From Antedon mediterranea (lineage: Eukaryota > Echinodermata > Crinoidea > Comatulida > Antedonidae), in assembly GCF_964355755.1 (NCBI RefSeq), contig NC_092674.1, forward strand, positions 23,584,001 through 23,648,000: 64,000 nucleotides of DNA, in the 5' to 3' direction. The notes under the pieces are model-generated. The model did no database searches, was not told the DNA's origin, and worked only from the letters and a program-made list of their open reading frames with translations. A program made the position numbers and the translations under genes. This document shows, in pieces, positions 26,040-38,400 of this stretch (the stretch's first letter is position 1; each line of letters opens with the position of its first letter).

Positions 26040-26330
26040 TCCCCCCAAAAAATAGAGAGGCATTTTGTGAGTTTTCAAAAAGTTATTCACTTCCGTAGAA
26101 AAAAATAATGATTTCACTTAAAAAAAGACAAAATAGACCTAAACGGTACAATTTAACTAATCCATTGTCTTACAGATAATTGGACTATTTTGTAGCATTA
26201 GATTTGTCGGGAAAATAATTATTGTTTTCGATTCAATTTTTGGTCAAAGTGAATAACGATTTGCTCCATTGAAATTGCATATTATTCAACAAAATCATGT
26301 TTTAAATTATTTATAGCCTACCAAGGAAAG
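26040..26330 (+). mobile_element. MITE family B, decayed copy
   Basis: It shares AAAAAGTTATTCACTTCCG, AAAGACAAAATAGAC and TTGGTCAAAGTGAATAA with the intact copies but lacks recognisable termini. Confidence 0.55.
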
Positions 26331-27289
26331 AGTAAATTTGTAATTTTACTCTTCCCTGTTTATACTTTAAGTAGTAAGTAAGTAGTAGTAAGACTTTTAT
26401 GTTACTGTATATGATACAGCGGTACATGTTTGTCACAAATGACGCCACAGAAAGTAATTTTAATGTTAGGGCCTAATATCCACATCCGAGACTGTATCGG
26501 GGAAGTGTATTATGATTCAAGAAGCATTTATAGATGGAATACCGAGAATCGGTCGATATTGTGGTCACAACTTGAAAGAAAATGGCGACCCAAGAGAGTT
26601 CCGAATTCATTACAATTTCATAATTATTTTATATCGAAACCACAAACATAAAAATAATACAAAAGCGATACAATATAATGTTACAGTAATGTTATTTTCC
26701 GGTCACAGGGACCATCCATCCTGTTGTTAAAATTTAAAACAAGAGCGACATAAGCTGAGGAAGAGGAATTAACCCTTGGAATCTTAATCTTAACCCGTAA
26801 ATTTATGGTATTAGGTTAGCAAATAAGGTTCCGAATTTATTGTAATTCGATAAATTCTCAAACTTATTTTTGAACCTCTGCCATAAAATGTTATATCATA
26901 TTAGATCTATTCCCTTTTGTTTGAGAAAAAAACCATTGAAACTGTGTTTACCCAGCAACGTATCATTGTCCAGAGTTATTATTGTGCTTTTTTTTCAAGA
27001 TGTCAATGGTTAATTGAATTAAACTCACTTGGAAAAACAAAACCCTAAAAAAGTACGTTAAGTTAAAAATAACCAGAGTAGGCTACCATTAATGCTATTG
27101 TCATACAAATATGAATTAATACGATATGCAATTCACCAAAAATGTAATTCTCATTGATGTAGGCCTATAAATGCCATTTACATACTGACGAACGTTAACG
27201 GTAAGCGGTAAAGCGGTAAACAAATAAAATATAGAATCTATGTTATCTCTGTTATTATATGGAGGTATACTTGCCTCCATGGTTATCTC

Positions 27290-27455
27290 TAAATCTCTGA
27301 CTACACTGTCAAACTAATTTGACAACAAAAGTGCGATTTTTCCAAATATGGTAGTGATATGGCCAAATATGGTAGTGATATGACAGCATCAAATCCATAT
27401 ATGGGCACAACACTTTTTTTTTGTCACATAAACAACATAGCGTAGACAGAGCTTA
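27290..27455. mobile_element. MITE family A copy 4
   Basis: TCTCTGACTACACTGTCAAAC to GCGTAGACAGAGCTTA, with two tandem modules CCAAATATGGTAGTGATATG. It is in the opposite orientation to copies 1 and 2. Confidence 0.8.
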
Positions 27456-27715
27456 TACAGCATGTATACACAAAACGCGGAGCGGGCGGGTGGTTGAACG
27501 AAAAGCCGCTCAGGATAGATTTTCAGATTTCTTTCTTTATTTATCCAAAAATTAAAAACAAATACATAAATATTTACTTGTTCATGGTGTTCGTTCTGCT
27601 TCATTGCTGTCGACAAATAAGAGTGGTTATTATTATTATAATAAATTATGTTGTTTTGAATGATGTTCATATTTTATAATACAACAGGAGAAGTAAAGTG
27701 TTGGAGCTATACCCT

Positions 27716-27943
27716 TTAAAGATGTATTGTCCCCAAAAACATGAACAATAAAGATTAATAAAAAAAATACGTTGAATAGGCCATTTCACATTGGTAAAAT
27801 TCAACCAAAACCCCGTTGTCTTCCAGTACTTAAAGCAGAGAGGTTAAAGTTCATTTTTTCAGGTAAATGAATTTTTTTTCGATCCTAGCACAACAAAAAA
27901 AACATTTTTTTTTTTCAGGAGAATAGGCCTAATATATCTTTAA
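27716..27943 (+). mobile_element. MITE family B, internally deleted copy
   Basis: TTAAAGATGTATTGTCCCC at the left and TAATATATCTTTAA at the right, with about 228 bp between instead of 300-350. Confidence 0.7.
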
Positions 27944-28062
27944 CCGAAAGTCAAGCAAGATAACGATTCAATGTATACTACACATAGGCGAATATTGTAA
28001 ATGCGGCACTAAAATTACATGGTCCCCTCTCGACTCCCTCCTCACCTCCACACTTGGCCGCC

Positions 28063-28130
28063 CGAACCAGGAATCTTCTATTTGAAATGCAGACATCTTG
28101 CCATTAGACCACATGGCCTGATTCAAATTC
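28063..28130 (-). repeat. tRNA-like relic or SINE head
   Basis: Read on the - strand: GGCCATGTGGTCTAATGGCA (A box TGGTCTAATGG) and, 30 bases later, CTGGTTCGGGC (B box). The ends do not pair into a full acceptor stem, so a working tRNA is unlikely. Confidence 0.45.
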
Positions 28131-29053
28131 GCTCGTTAACACCACCAACATGTTCCTTATTTCAGGTTGTTAATGTTTTAGCGTAATACAGTTTCGAACA
28201 ACCAATTTAACCAAAAAATGACATCTCCATCAATAAATCAATTCAAATTAATATTTATTTATCATTATTGATTTTAAATTATAGTTATACAGAAGGATTT
28301 AAAAGATTATCAATATCATGTGATTAACAAAGTTAACAATGATTTTTCGTTATAAATTTTATATGATATGAAATGTGCGCTAACAATTACTGTATTATCA
28401 ATCGTAAGTTATAAATTACTTTTAAACATGCTGCTCGAAAACAATACACGAGTCACGCTTGATGCGAGGAATTCGATGTAAAAATCAATTAAGACATTTC
28501 TTGCAGCTGAGAGTTTACAGACTGTTCACACAACAAAACAACAGTACAAAGCAGTGCTTATATTTCTAGCCGTTTCTTTCCATACCGTACAATTTGTACA
28601 GTAAACTGGGCTAATTATGTGATACATTGTGACATATGTATCATATGTGACGCCTGTGTGTATGTATGTACATAAGATCTAACCTAACTTGTAAAATTAA
28701 TACAGGTTTTATGTACATTGCCTGTGATGACAATGGTTGTCATATTTGGAGATACAATTATACTATCACGGTAGCAGTTTACTGGAGCATTCTCTTATCT
28801 ATTAAGATTATGCAGCCTAGCCTTATTCAGATATTCATGTCTTGTAAATCATTCATTGTCTTCACTTCCCCATGGCTGGAACGCTAACCATAGTTTGCTA
28901 CGCAGTAGGCCTACGAAATGTTAAAGTACGCTATCTTTATCTTATTTTGTTTTGCTATAGAACGGTCTAAAATGCATTTACGAATGTACATGATAACCTA
29001 TACAATCATTTTGTCAGTATCACTTATCGTATCTTCATTTTGCAGAGAATTAT

Positions 29054-29154
29054 TATAAAAGAGCGCGTTACATGTTACTGTAGCAACTTTTCGTGTCGTT
29101 TGATTGGTTGTTTCACAGCTTGTCCATTTGAAACCGATCGATGATTGGTTGTTT
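29054..29154 (+). promoter_or_regulatory. Putative POU4 core promoter: TATA box and two inverted CCAAT boxes
   Basis: TATAAAAG lies at 29054-29061. TGATTGGTTGTTT occurs twice, at 29101-29113 and 29142-29154; each contains an inverted CCAAT (ATTGG). If the TATA box is used, transcription starts near 29085 and the 5' UTR is about 360 bases; the ATTGG copies would then lie downstream of the start, which is unusual. No experimental support is possible here. Confidence 0.4.
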
Positions 29155-29447
29155 GCGGTGTGTCGTCTCAAGTAAGCTGTGCTCTTGTCACTTCAAAGTG
29201 GTCTCTGAAATACGCATGCGCGTGAGGAGTATTTCTTAGTGAATATATGAGAAGAAACAGATGCCCTTGTAAATATAGATCGAATTCTTTCCAAACGGGC
29301 TCAACGTCATTTACCTCACTAAGAAAGAATACACTTATCAGAGGAATTATTTTTTTTCGACTAAGCTCAAATCGACCGCTTTTTATAGTGTCTGTGACGG
29401 GATTTGGCAGCGCTTTTTTATGCTGAAGTCGAAGGAGCATTATTACG

Positions 29448-32400
29448 ATGCATACGATTCACCCCGGCCTAACTGCGACTCCGAAATACGCGCAACTTCA
29501 TCACCGACATGACCGCACTCAAGATTTCATGCGCAGACACTGTATGCCCAATCCGTCTTCGGTAAGTTTTAGCTTTTTTTATATACTTAAGCTCCATATA
29601 ATTTGAAACTTTGCTATTGATGTTTATATATCAACAGCTTGTATCACCTGTCCCTATCGCATTATAATTCAAGTCATAGTTTAGGCCAAGTAAATCGTTC
29701 ATTTCAATTTTATATTGCCTCTGGACAAGCAATACAATTCATTACGGAAACCGTTAACTTTAATGCGTTTAAGTTAGTCTAGATGTGTGTGTAAATATAT
29801 AGTTCAAGTATAAAGAGAACAAGAAAGATTGCTTTAGTAGGTAAAACATGTTCAGACACAAAATTGATGCGCGTACAAAAAGCGTTGCATGCATTATTAT
29901 CAACAGTTGAACGCGCGCGTTAGAAAGAATTACTTTTGTAGGTAAAGCATGTGCTGAAACAAAGTTGGTGCGCGTACAACAACCATTTCATTCTTTATCA
30001 AACGTTAAACGCGCGTACAAAAACCGTTACATTCTGCATCAAAAGTTGAACGCGCGTGTGTCTATTCGTTGTATCACTTGAACGTGAACGTAAACAAACT
30101 TCTACTGATGTATTCATCAGGAAAGCCCCTAACGTTACCTCGTGCATATTTTATGAAGAGTATATTGTGCGCCTGATGTATTACGATTGACGAGACACAT
30201 ATCCTGGTCGATCGAACATTTTATCAACTATTCACTAGTAATTTTCATCAAACCTTCCACAACTCACTTTTAGCTCTTTAAACAAATTTGACGAAATTAC
30301 CATCTTTAAGGAAATATATTGTGAAATTTATTCTCTTTCTTTCGCAGTGAACTGCGTCATGTTTCGCGCACCCTGTCACAATAATATATGATATCAAAAT
30401 GTTAGTTAAAGGAAAGATTAGAGAAATGTATTTTATTGATATTTAATATAATTCAAACATATGAATCTAAATTAGATGGAGTGTGATTTGATATTAAATC
30501 GAACTAAACATAAATATTGTCGTATATTGCGAGGAAATAACTACCGTATATTTAGATCAATATCATAACATATGTTAGTATTTTATAGAATATTAGTTTA
30601 TTTAGAATTTATAAATGGAATTGATTTGAATATTATTTATCTGAAAACAAGAATGTATACTAGCTATCAGTTCATGAAAGTTGTAATAAAGTGTAATGTA
30701 ACTTAAATATGTGTAGGTCATTTATTAGGCTGTGAGCATACTAGAGATGATTAAAATTTAGTTTATGTTATTTGTGAATTGTTATTGTTGAATGGGGTTG
30801 TGTTTCATTTCATTTGCATATTGGGGACATACATGTCACGTGATGACACTGAAGTATTTTCGAAAGCTTGTGTGGTTATGTCCACCAAAATACTGTTGTA
30901 GGCCTACACTTACACTTACGGTTTTATGGGTGGTTTCTAGGCTGAATCCTTTTAAACCCCTTATTCCATATACTCATCCAGTCACTGGAAGGTTAAGTTG
31001 GTGCACTGTCCACTATATATAGCTATGATTCCGTCCCGATGATTTATTTTCGTTGCGAAACAATCTAAATACTTTATTATCTATTTTACTTGATTAATTT
31101 TTGGTTTGAAGATTTTCCAAGGGTGTCCTCTGGTAGCCTGTGTATGTATCTGAAAAAAGGATCTTTGTCGACATCCGAGTGAAACCAGCTCTCCACCATG
31201 CGAAAATGTTAACTATTTATGAGAGCTCAATCAAACATCAATAAAGTATAGATAATAATAAATATTTTTTCGGAATGTTACATTATGGCTATTAGATAGA
31301 CTTGGACTTGTGACTATTTCAAGATTATTTTAATGTAAAATTAGTATTATATTATATAAGGTTACAGGTGCCTTAACCATTGTAACACCATCTTAGTTTG
31401 ATTATAACAAATGCATCCGGGTCTCCATAACAATAGAATTATTGTTCCGCATACTTCTTAGGTAAACCTGAACATGTGACTTCTCGCTCGCAAGCCTTTA
31501 TTTACAGATGTTTTACTATTATACCACCATCTTAGCGCGTAAGATTAGAAACCAATTCTTATAGATATATTATATTTGTATATTTTACAATCCAACCAAC
31601 GTTGTATGAGTCATTTAATCAAAATGTTAACGTTCTCCATTTAAAGGTCTCCGACCGTGACTGTTTTAATTCAGCAATTACCAATGATAAAAATAAAATT
31701 TGTTATTCTGACCACGATTGCTTTAACCACATATTCTAAATGTGAAATACAGCAATGCACTTTTCCCTTCTCTCCATCTCCTTTGCACTGAACTTCTATC
31801 TATCTCAGAGGCGTGATACTAGCCTCCAAACTGACCTAGTTACCTTACTAATCTTAATAGGATGCGAATGAGAAAATTAACCGTTGATAATTTTCATTTG
31901 AATTCATTGAAAAAATTCATTAAATTTTGGATAAATGTTGTACTAACTTCCTGTAGTACGAAAGGAATTACTATTGTGTGTCATTTTTTTCTGAACTTTA
32001 GGTATTTTTGTGAAAAAAACCAACATTATATGAAATGAGTACAAGTAGAGTGTGAGTGATATAGGAAAGACGTAATTATAGGGTTTGAGTGATATAGGAA
32101 ATGATTACAGGATAGCGTTTGAGCGAGAAAAAGAGTGAGTGATATAAGAAAAGAGTACAAGTAAAAGAGTGCGAGTGATATAGGAAAGAAGTAAGTATAG
32201 AGTTTGAGTAATATAGGAAAAGATTACATAGCCTTTGAGCGAGAAAAGGAGTGTGAGTGATATAAGAAAAGAGTACAAATAAAAGAATGCGAGTGACATA
32301 AGAAAAGAGTACAAATAAAAGAGTGCTAGTGATATAGAAAAAGAAGTAAGTATACAGTTTGAGTGATATAGGAAAAGCAAGTAAGAGAGTTCGAGTGATA

Positions 32401-35400
32401 TAAGGTAAGAGTACAACTAAAAAATTTGAGTGATATAGAAAAGGAGTACATGATAGCGTATGAGTGATAGAAAAGGTAAGTAAAAGAGTGCGAGTGAGAT
32501 AGAAAAGGAGTACAAGAACAAGAGTGTGAATGATATAGGAAAGGAGTACAAAGTAAAGGAGTGTGAGTGATTTGGAAAGGAGTACAAGAGTTCAAGTGTG
32601 GAAAGAAGTGCAATTACAAGAGTACGAGTGATATTGAAAAGGAGTAAACAAATGAGTGCGAATTAGAGTTAATGATGCATTCACACTAACGTTATTATTT
32701 TATCTGTGACGACGTGCGTACAAATTATTTAGAGAACTACGATATTGTTCACACATTATTTTGCTTACGGAAGTTAAAGAGGAAGGTTCTATTTTTGTCC
32801 TTTTCCTTATTATTAATTTCGTTTATATTTTAAGTGATTTAATTCGGACTAAAACCGCTAATCTCGTTATATGATAAAAGTTCACAGTCTAAAAGTATCA
32901 TTTTAATTCTCATTGCTCTGAGTGTGGAAGAATAAAAATAAGTGTTATTGACGCAAGGACCGGTCGTGTATAAAAACGCACAATAAACAAATATGAACAT
33001 GCTGTGTGTTTTCTATTCATTTAGAAATTTAGTGAACCACGGTGTTTTAAACAGTAAGCTTAGGCCGGATAAGACGATAATCAATAAGTTCTTATGCTTG
33101 AATTCAACAGCTAAAAAGCCTTTTATTCCTGGCTCGTTCACAATGAGTCCGATCTACAAGGTGATGACAAATAGAGAGGCCTACGATGATCATTAGATGT
33201 AAACAAGAAAAGCCCCCAGCTTTCGGCTTTCTTTATGTAAGATTCAGCTACTTTGAAAAAACAATTTGTAAACAGAACATTAGAAATTGGTGTCATGATA
33301 GACGGAAAAGCTTCAGTAGCGTGTAGGCCTTTAAATGTACTAGCAAGTAGGCCTATTTCCATTAAGAGTTAAAGCTATGCTTTGCGGTGGACTTTTATTA
33401 ATATCTCGCGCTTGACATCCTCTGAAGCACGTGGTAATAATATTTGGTAAAACATCAAAGATTAGGAAAGACAAATATAATGGTTTGACATTATAGAATA
33501 CCATTACGTAAAGACCAACCTTTGCGGTTAAGTCTAAGAATAGGTTTTAATTTATAGATGTATAAGTGTAATGACATATATTTTGATCTCATTCGTATAA
33601 CTTAACTCTAAATTGTTATTACCATTGACGTTTCCAGACATTCCCCATCCCCTTTATATTTAGTGAAATATAAATTGTTTAAAATCCCCATGTTTTGAAC
33701 CAATGTTCTAGATGAGCCTACAAAATAATCCATCAAACTATACGGGAGACATGTTGTATTGATGCTGTTCTTTGAGGGAACATAATCATTTAGTAGTAGG
33801 CCTAGGCCTAACAGTTGAACCATATTAAGGAGGCACCTTCGCCACCTTAAACGTCTGTTCATCGATAATACTCATTGTCACTAAGATGTTTAAGCTAATA
33901 AGATCAGTTTAAATTTAAATTCCATAATATAATAAAATTTCGATAAAATTTACACTTAATTTATTCGTTTATAACTGTTAAATATTCTTTATTGCCGATG
34001 CCTATAATATTATTAGTGCTATTTTCACCCACTCCTCCTCCCCTCTATTCGAACACGCCTGATAATATCTTAATATAATTAATAATAACCTATGATAATC
34101 ATGGTAGAATAGTATAGTAATAATAATAATTTGTTCGTGGATTAAACATCGACATACCACATCTGCGTGTATTTACATAACGCGTATATTTAAGACACCA
34201 GGGACCGGAACTCAACTGTAAATAAGAGGCTAATTTCTATCTAATTCTAATTAGTATCTTAGCTATTACTTGTGGAATACAATATAAAACACGAAGTATT
34301 AAGGTACTGTTGAGAAATTGACCAAGACAAGCTAAGCCACCGCGACATTCAACCTTGCTCGGCCGCTTCCGAGCATTGTTCGCGCATCGTCGCGCATTGA
34401 TTTTGAGCGCACCGTATCGAACCAGGTAGGGTCGCAATAAAGAAAAGAAAAATAGACATCTGATCTGTTAGTATTACAGCACTGCACTTAATTACGAAAT
34501 GATTGTAAGATCTATCGAGTTTGACAATATTGTCCTTGATTTCTATTGTCCATGGCATAATTACAGAGGCTTATAAACTTTATCCCCCAACCGTTACCAA
34601 ACAATTAAAGTAGGCATATTAAAACGTTCTTTGCTATTTATTATAGTTCTCCGTGTAATTAACAACTATTTTGAAATGTAGTGTTAAAAACCTTTTTGAG
34701 GTACACAATTTGTATTTTTTTAACACTTACATTGCGTAAAAACAACGAAATAAAAATTCAATAATGTATAAAATGAATATAAGAAATCATAAGAAAAAAA
34801 ACATGCATATCTATGAATTATCAGAGTGTCTGGATAAAATACAATTTTGAGATATTACAAAAACGCGTATTCAAAGTAAGGTTGGTTAGTGTACTATTTG
34901 TTTTTAGTTTGAATGAATTACAATAAGTTTGCCTAAACCGGAGCTGTAATAATTAGCAATAGGCCTATGCCTAAAATTAAATAATATTTCCGATAAAATT
35001 TAAAAAATGTTACACGAGAAGAATGATATATATAAAAAATAAGTTGAATGAATACATAATAGATAGAAGACATTAATGTTGAAAAATGAAGAAGAAAGAA
35101 CATGAAACTGAGAAATAGGCGAGTGTAAAAATAATTGAGTGAGTGAGAAAAATGAATAAATGAAAGAATGACTGGATGCGTGAATATAAATAATACAGAG
35201 GGTCTGTGATAGAAGAAATAATTAACAAAATAGAACTTTTGAAATGGATCAATATGAATAAAACAGAAAACGGCGTATCAACACGGACCAATAGACAAAC
35301 AGAAAGACTGATCTTCAGCAGGTGTATGCATTAAGTTCATTGACCTTCGCCCTAGATCCTCCGATGCATAACTTTATTATTATCTGTAAAAAATATCACA

Positions 35401-38400
35401 AAGAGTCCCAACCTTGTAGTTTGACAATTAGGAGGCAATTAATTTTGTGCGATTTTTGCTTCCAAATAGAAAGCGCGTACACGAGAATAAGTTCATGATT
35501 TGGATATACTGAGTGACACATAAAATGCCAGATAGCATTTCATTTACGTAAATTATTTATTGAAGATGTCACGTTTTTGTGATGGGATGTTTCTTAATAA
35601 CGTTTGATAGTTGTTTATTGCTTCCTACAATAAAATATTCTAATTGTCATTGTTTACACTTAATTTGTTTAAACCAAGGTGAAGATAATGTTTTCTGATT
35701 ATGCAAAACAATTTCTATTCAATTCTCGTTTATTTTTATAAGGTGTTATCATTTTTTTTTCCTTCCAATTCAAAATGTTCCATTACAAACCCTTAATCTT
35801 ATAAGTTTTCAATTATGTCATGGTCACAATTTGTCCAATTATTTTGATATTTCAATAAAACCCCCATTAAGAGGACACCTTAAAATGGTACGGTATTCTT
35901 AATAGGTTTTCACCCTAAATAGGGGTGATTCTTGATGTTAAAACATACATTTGATTTGCCTTGATATTATAATAAGTAATTATATCTATCTAACATGACG
36001 TACCGTAACACAAACGTAACGTCCATAACTAATTGTACCAGACAGATACTAGTGATGCACTTTTTTACGTTTTACTTTACTGAACCGTATTGTACCTCTC
36101 TATTTACACGTTTACCAAATCTAGGACAGGAGTCCATTTTCTACAGCAACATACACGTTCATTATCACCTCTGTTTTCCTATTAAATTATAAATAGATAT
36201 GGTAACAATGGCAATCAAAAATAAATTGGCCGAATACACATGTAATTTGGTGATATAATGCCCCAATTAAACGCTCCTTTACAGTATGAAAATTTGATTA
36301 TTGATTGCTTTATTATTCATAATTTTCGCTGAGGTCATTTAGTGGTGTTGTATTTCCCGATTCTACCACACTTTACGCCTTGTACAACGAACATTGAACT
36401 TAATTATAATGTGATGCTTTTCGTTAATTACTCCGTGCTTATTGATTTCAAGTACATATCAATTTCAATTGTATCTCTATTCCTTTAAATTCATCTTACC
36501 TTTGAACATGTTTGGATAAAAAATTCAATAGATTCAATTAGTAAGTAAGTAATTTAGATTTAATTTATATGTCATTAGAACATGATATTTAATAAATAAT
36601 GAACAATTTTGCTTTTTGTTATTTTGTAGTCTATTATGTAATTGTATTATAGTTTGTGTGCAAACGGCGAAGTTTGGAAAATGATGTATTGTGTGCCAGT
36701 GTCACTTTTCACGATGCGCCACGTCACTGTTGAGTCTAAATGTCATTCTATGCATGCTTCTGAGTGTGCACCTAATGTCTTAAAATGGCTGGAAGTCAAT
36801 TTGAAAGGCAACCTTATTTTCTCGACCTGAGTTTAGCTGAATTATGGGATAACTTTAGTGTTCTTTTAAATATATATATATATTTTATACGCATCCAAAA
36901 CTGCAAGCAACTCGCCAATTACAGGATGGATGAAAGGGTTCTTCAGTGCGGAGAAACGGGGCAAAGTTTTAATCGTTTGGGCTCTACAACATCATTTACA
37001 AAAAACGTGTGATTGCTTTTTATCATGCCCTCCGGAATATTAGTGAGCATGATTATTTACACAAAAAATTATCGGGAAATTTGAAAATGGTTTTTAAATA
37101 TTAATGTTCTTGTTCAGGATTTGCGTGAACATTGTATCATTTCGTTTGAAGCAAAACGTGATAATCAGGTGTAGAATTTCTGGGTAATTTGATTATTGCG
37201 CTTGGCGGTATCGTTGGTGATTAGTGCGTTCAGAACAGAACGAAACACGTTTATTTAACACTTTCAAACTCGTAACCAGAATCAATTGCGACGGAAAAGT
37301 TCAAAACAATCTTGCTTGAAAGCTATAATGTCTATCTTGAGACGCATAGGCCGTCGCGCTCCACTTGCAAATTCTGAAATTGTGTCTCATTGGAAAATGT
37401 AAATGAACTGATTATGAGTCGCTTAATGGAGTTTACAAGGTGCAATTATGCTTTTCGTTGTATTACTTAGCTATATTATAGTTTGTGTGCAAACGGCGAA
37501 GTTTGGAAAATGATGTATTGTGTGCCAGTGTCACTTTTCACGATGCGCCACGTCACTGTTGAGTCTAAATGTCATTCTATGCATGCTTCTGAGTGTGCAC
37601 CTAATGTCTTAAAATGGCTGGAAGTCAATTTGAAAGGCAACCTTATTTTCTCGACCTGAGTTTAGCTGAATTATGGGATAACTAAGAGTAACTAACTAAG
37701 AGTGTAAGAGTAATATTGGAATAAGCCTAGGTTAAAGCGAGGTGAGATGATTCGCTATAGCCTAAAAGTTTCAATAATTATATGTAGCCTACGCCCTATG
37801 CAGATTAATTTTGGAAAAACTTCATACTCTAAACATGGCGATCTATGAAAGACGAATCCCACTACTTTCAAGATAATCCGCATACTTTTATATGTATATT
37901 ATATTATATGACATTATTATACTTATACTAAAAAAATAAGCATAAACTTTATAAACTTGAAAGCGGTTTATAAAATTGCATTGGTGTTACTACTAAGGAA
38001 TCATGTAACACTTGTTCTACTGCAGAAACTACATTTAGTTAACTCTTTGCAAAAGTACACAGTTTATTGCACTTATTTCAGCAAACAAAGTTACTGCAGT
38101 AACTGCAGTATAATTTTAAAAAAGATCCCGAACCTCAAATTAATTAGTTAATTAATGAGTTTACTATTGATGTAATAATAATACGCGTACATCATCTTGG
38201 AAATTAAAGCTAAACAATAATATCTTAAAATTAATGTAATTGTGTCTCCATTGATTCTATTAGGTCTAATTAATAACATTGCATATGTTGCTTCACATTC
38301 AATCATATTATATTAATTAATAACCGTAGTACAGTTATCCAGTGAAGATTACACGATTGTTGTTTTCGTAGAATTGCTAGTAATGATGCAGTAAGCATAG

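Noticed and set aside
28063-28130. Functional tRNA gene
   Set aside because: A- and B-box-like words are present, but the acceptor stem does not pair and no terminator context is convincing.
32105-32613. Two - strand frames with repeated Tyr/Leu/Ser peptides
   Set aside because: They are translations of the GAGTGATATAGG minisatellite.
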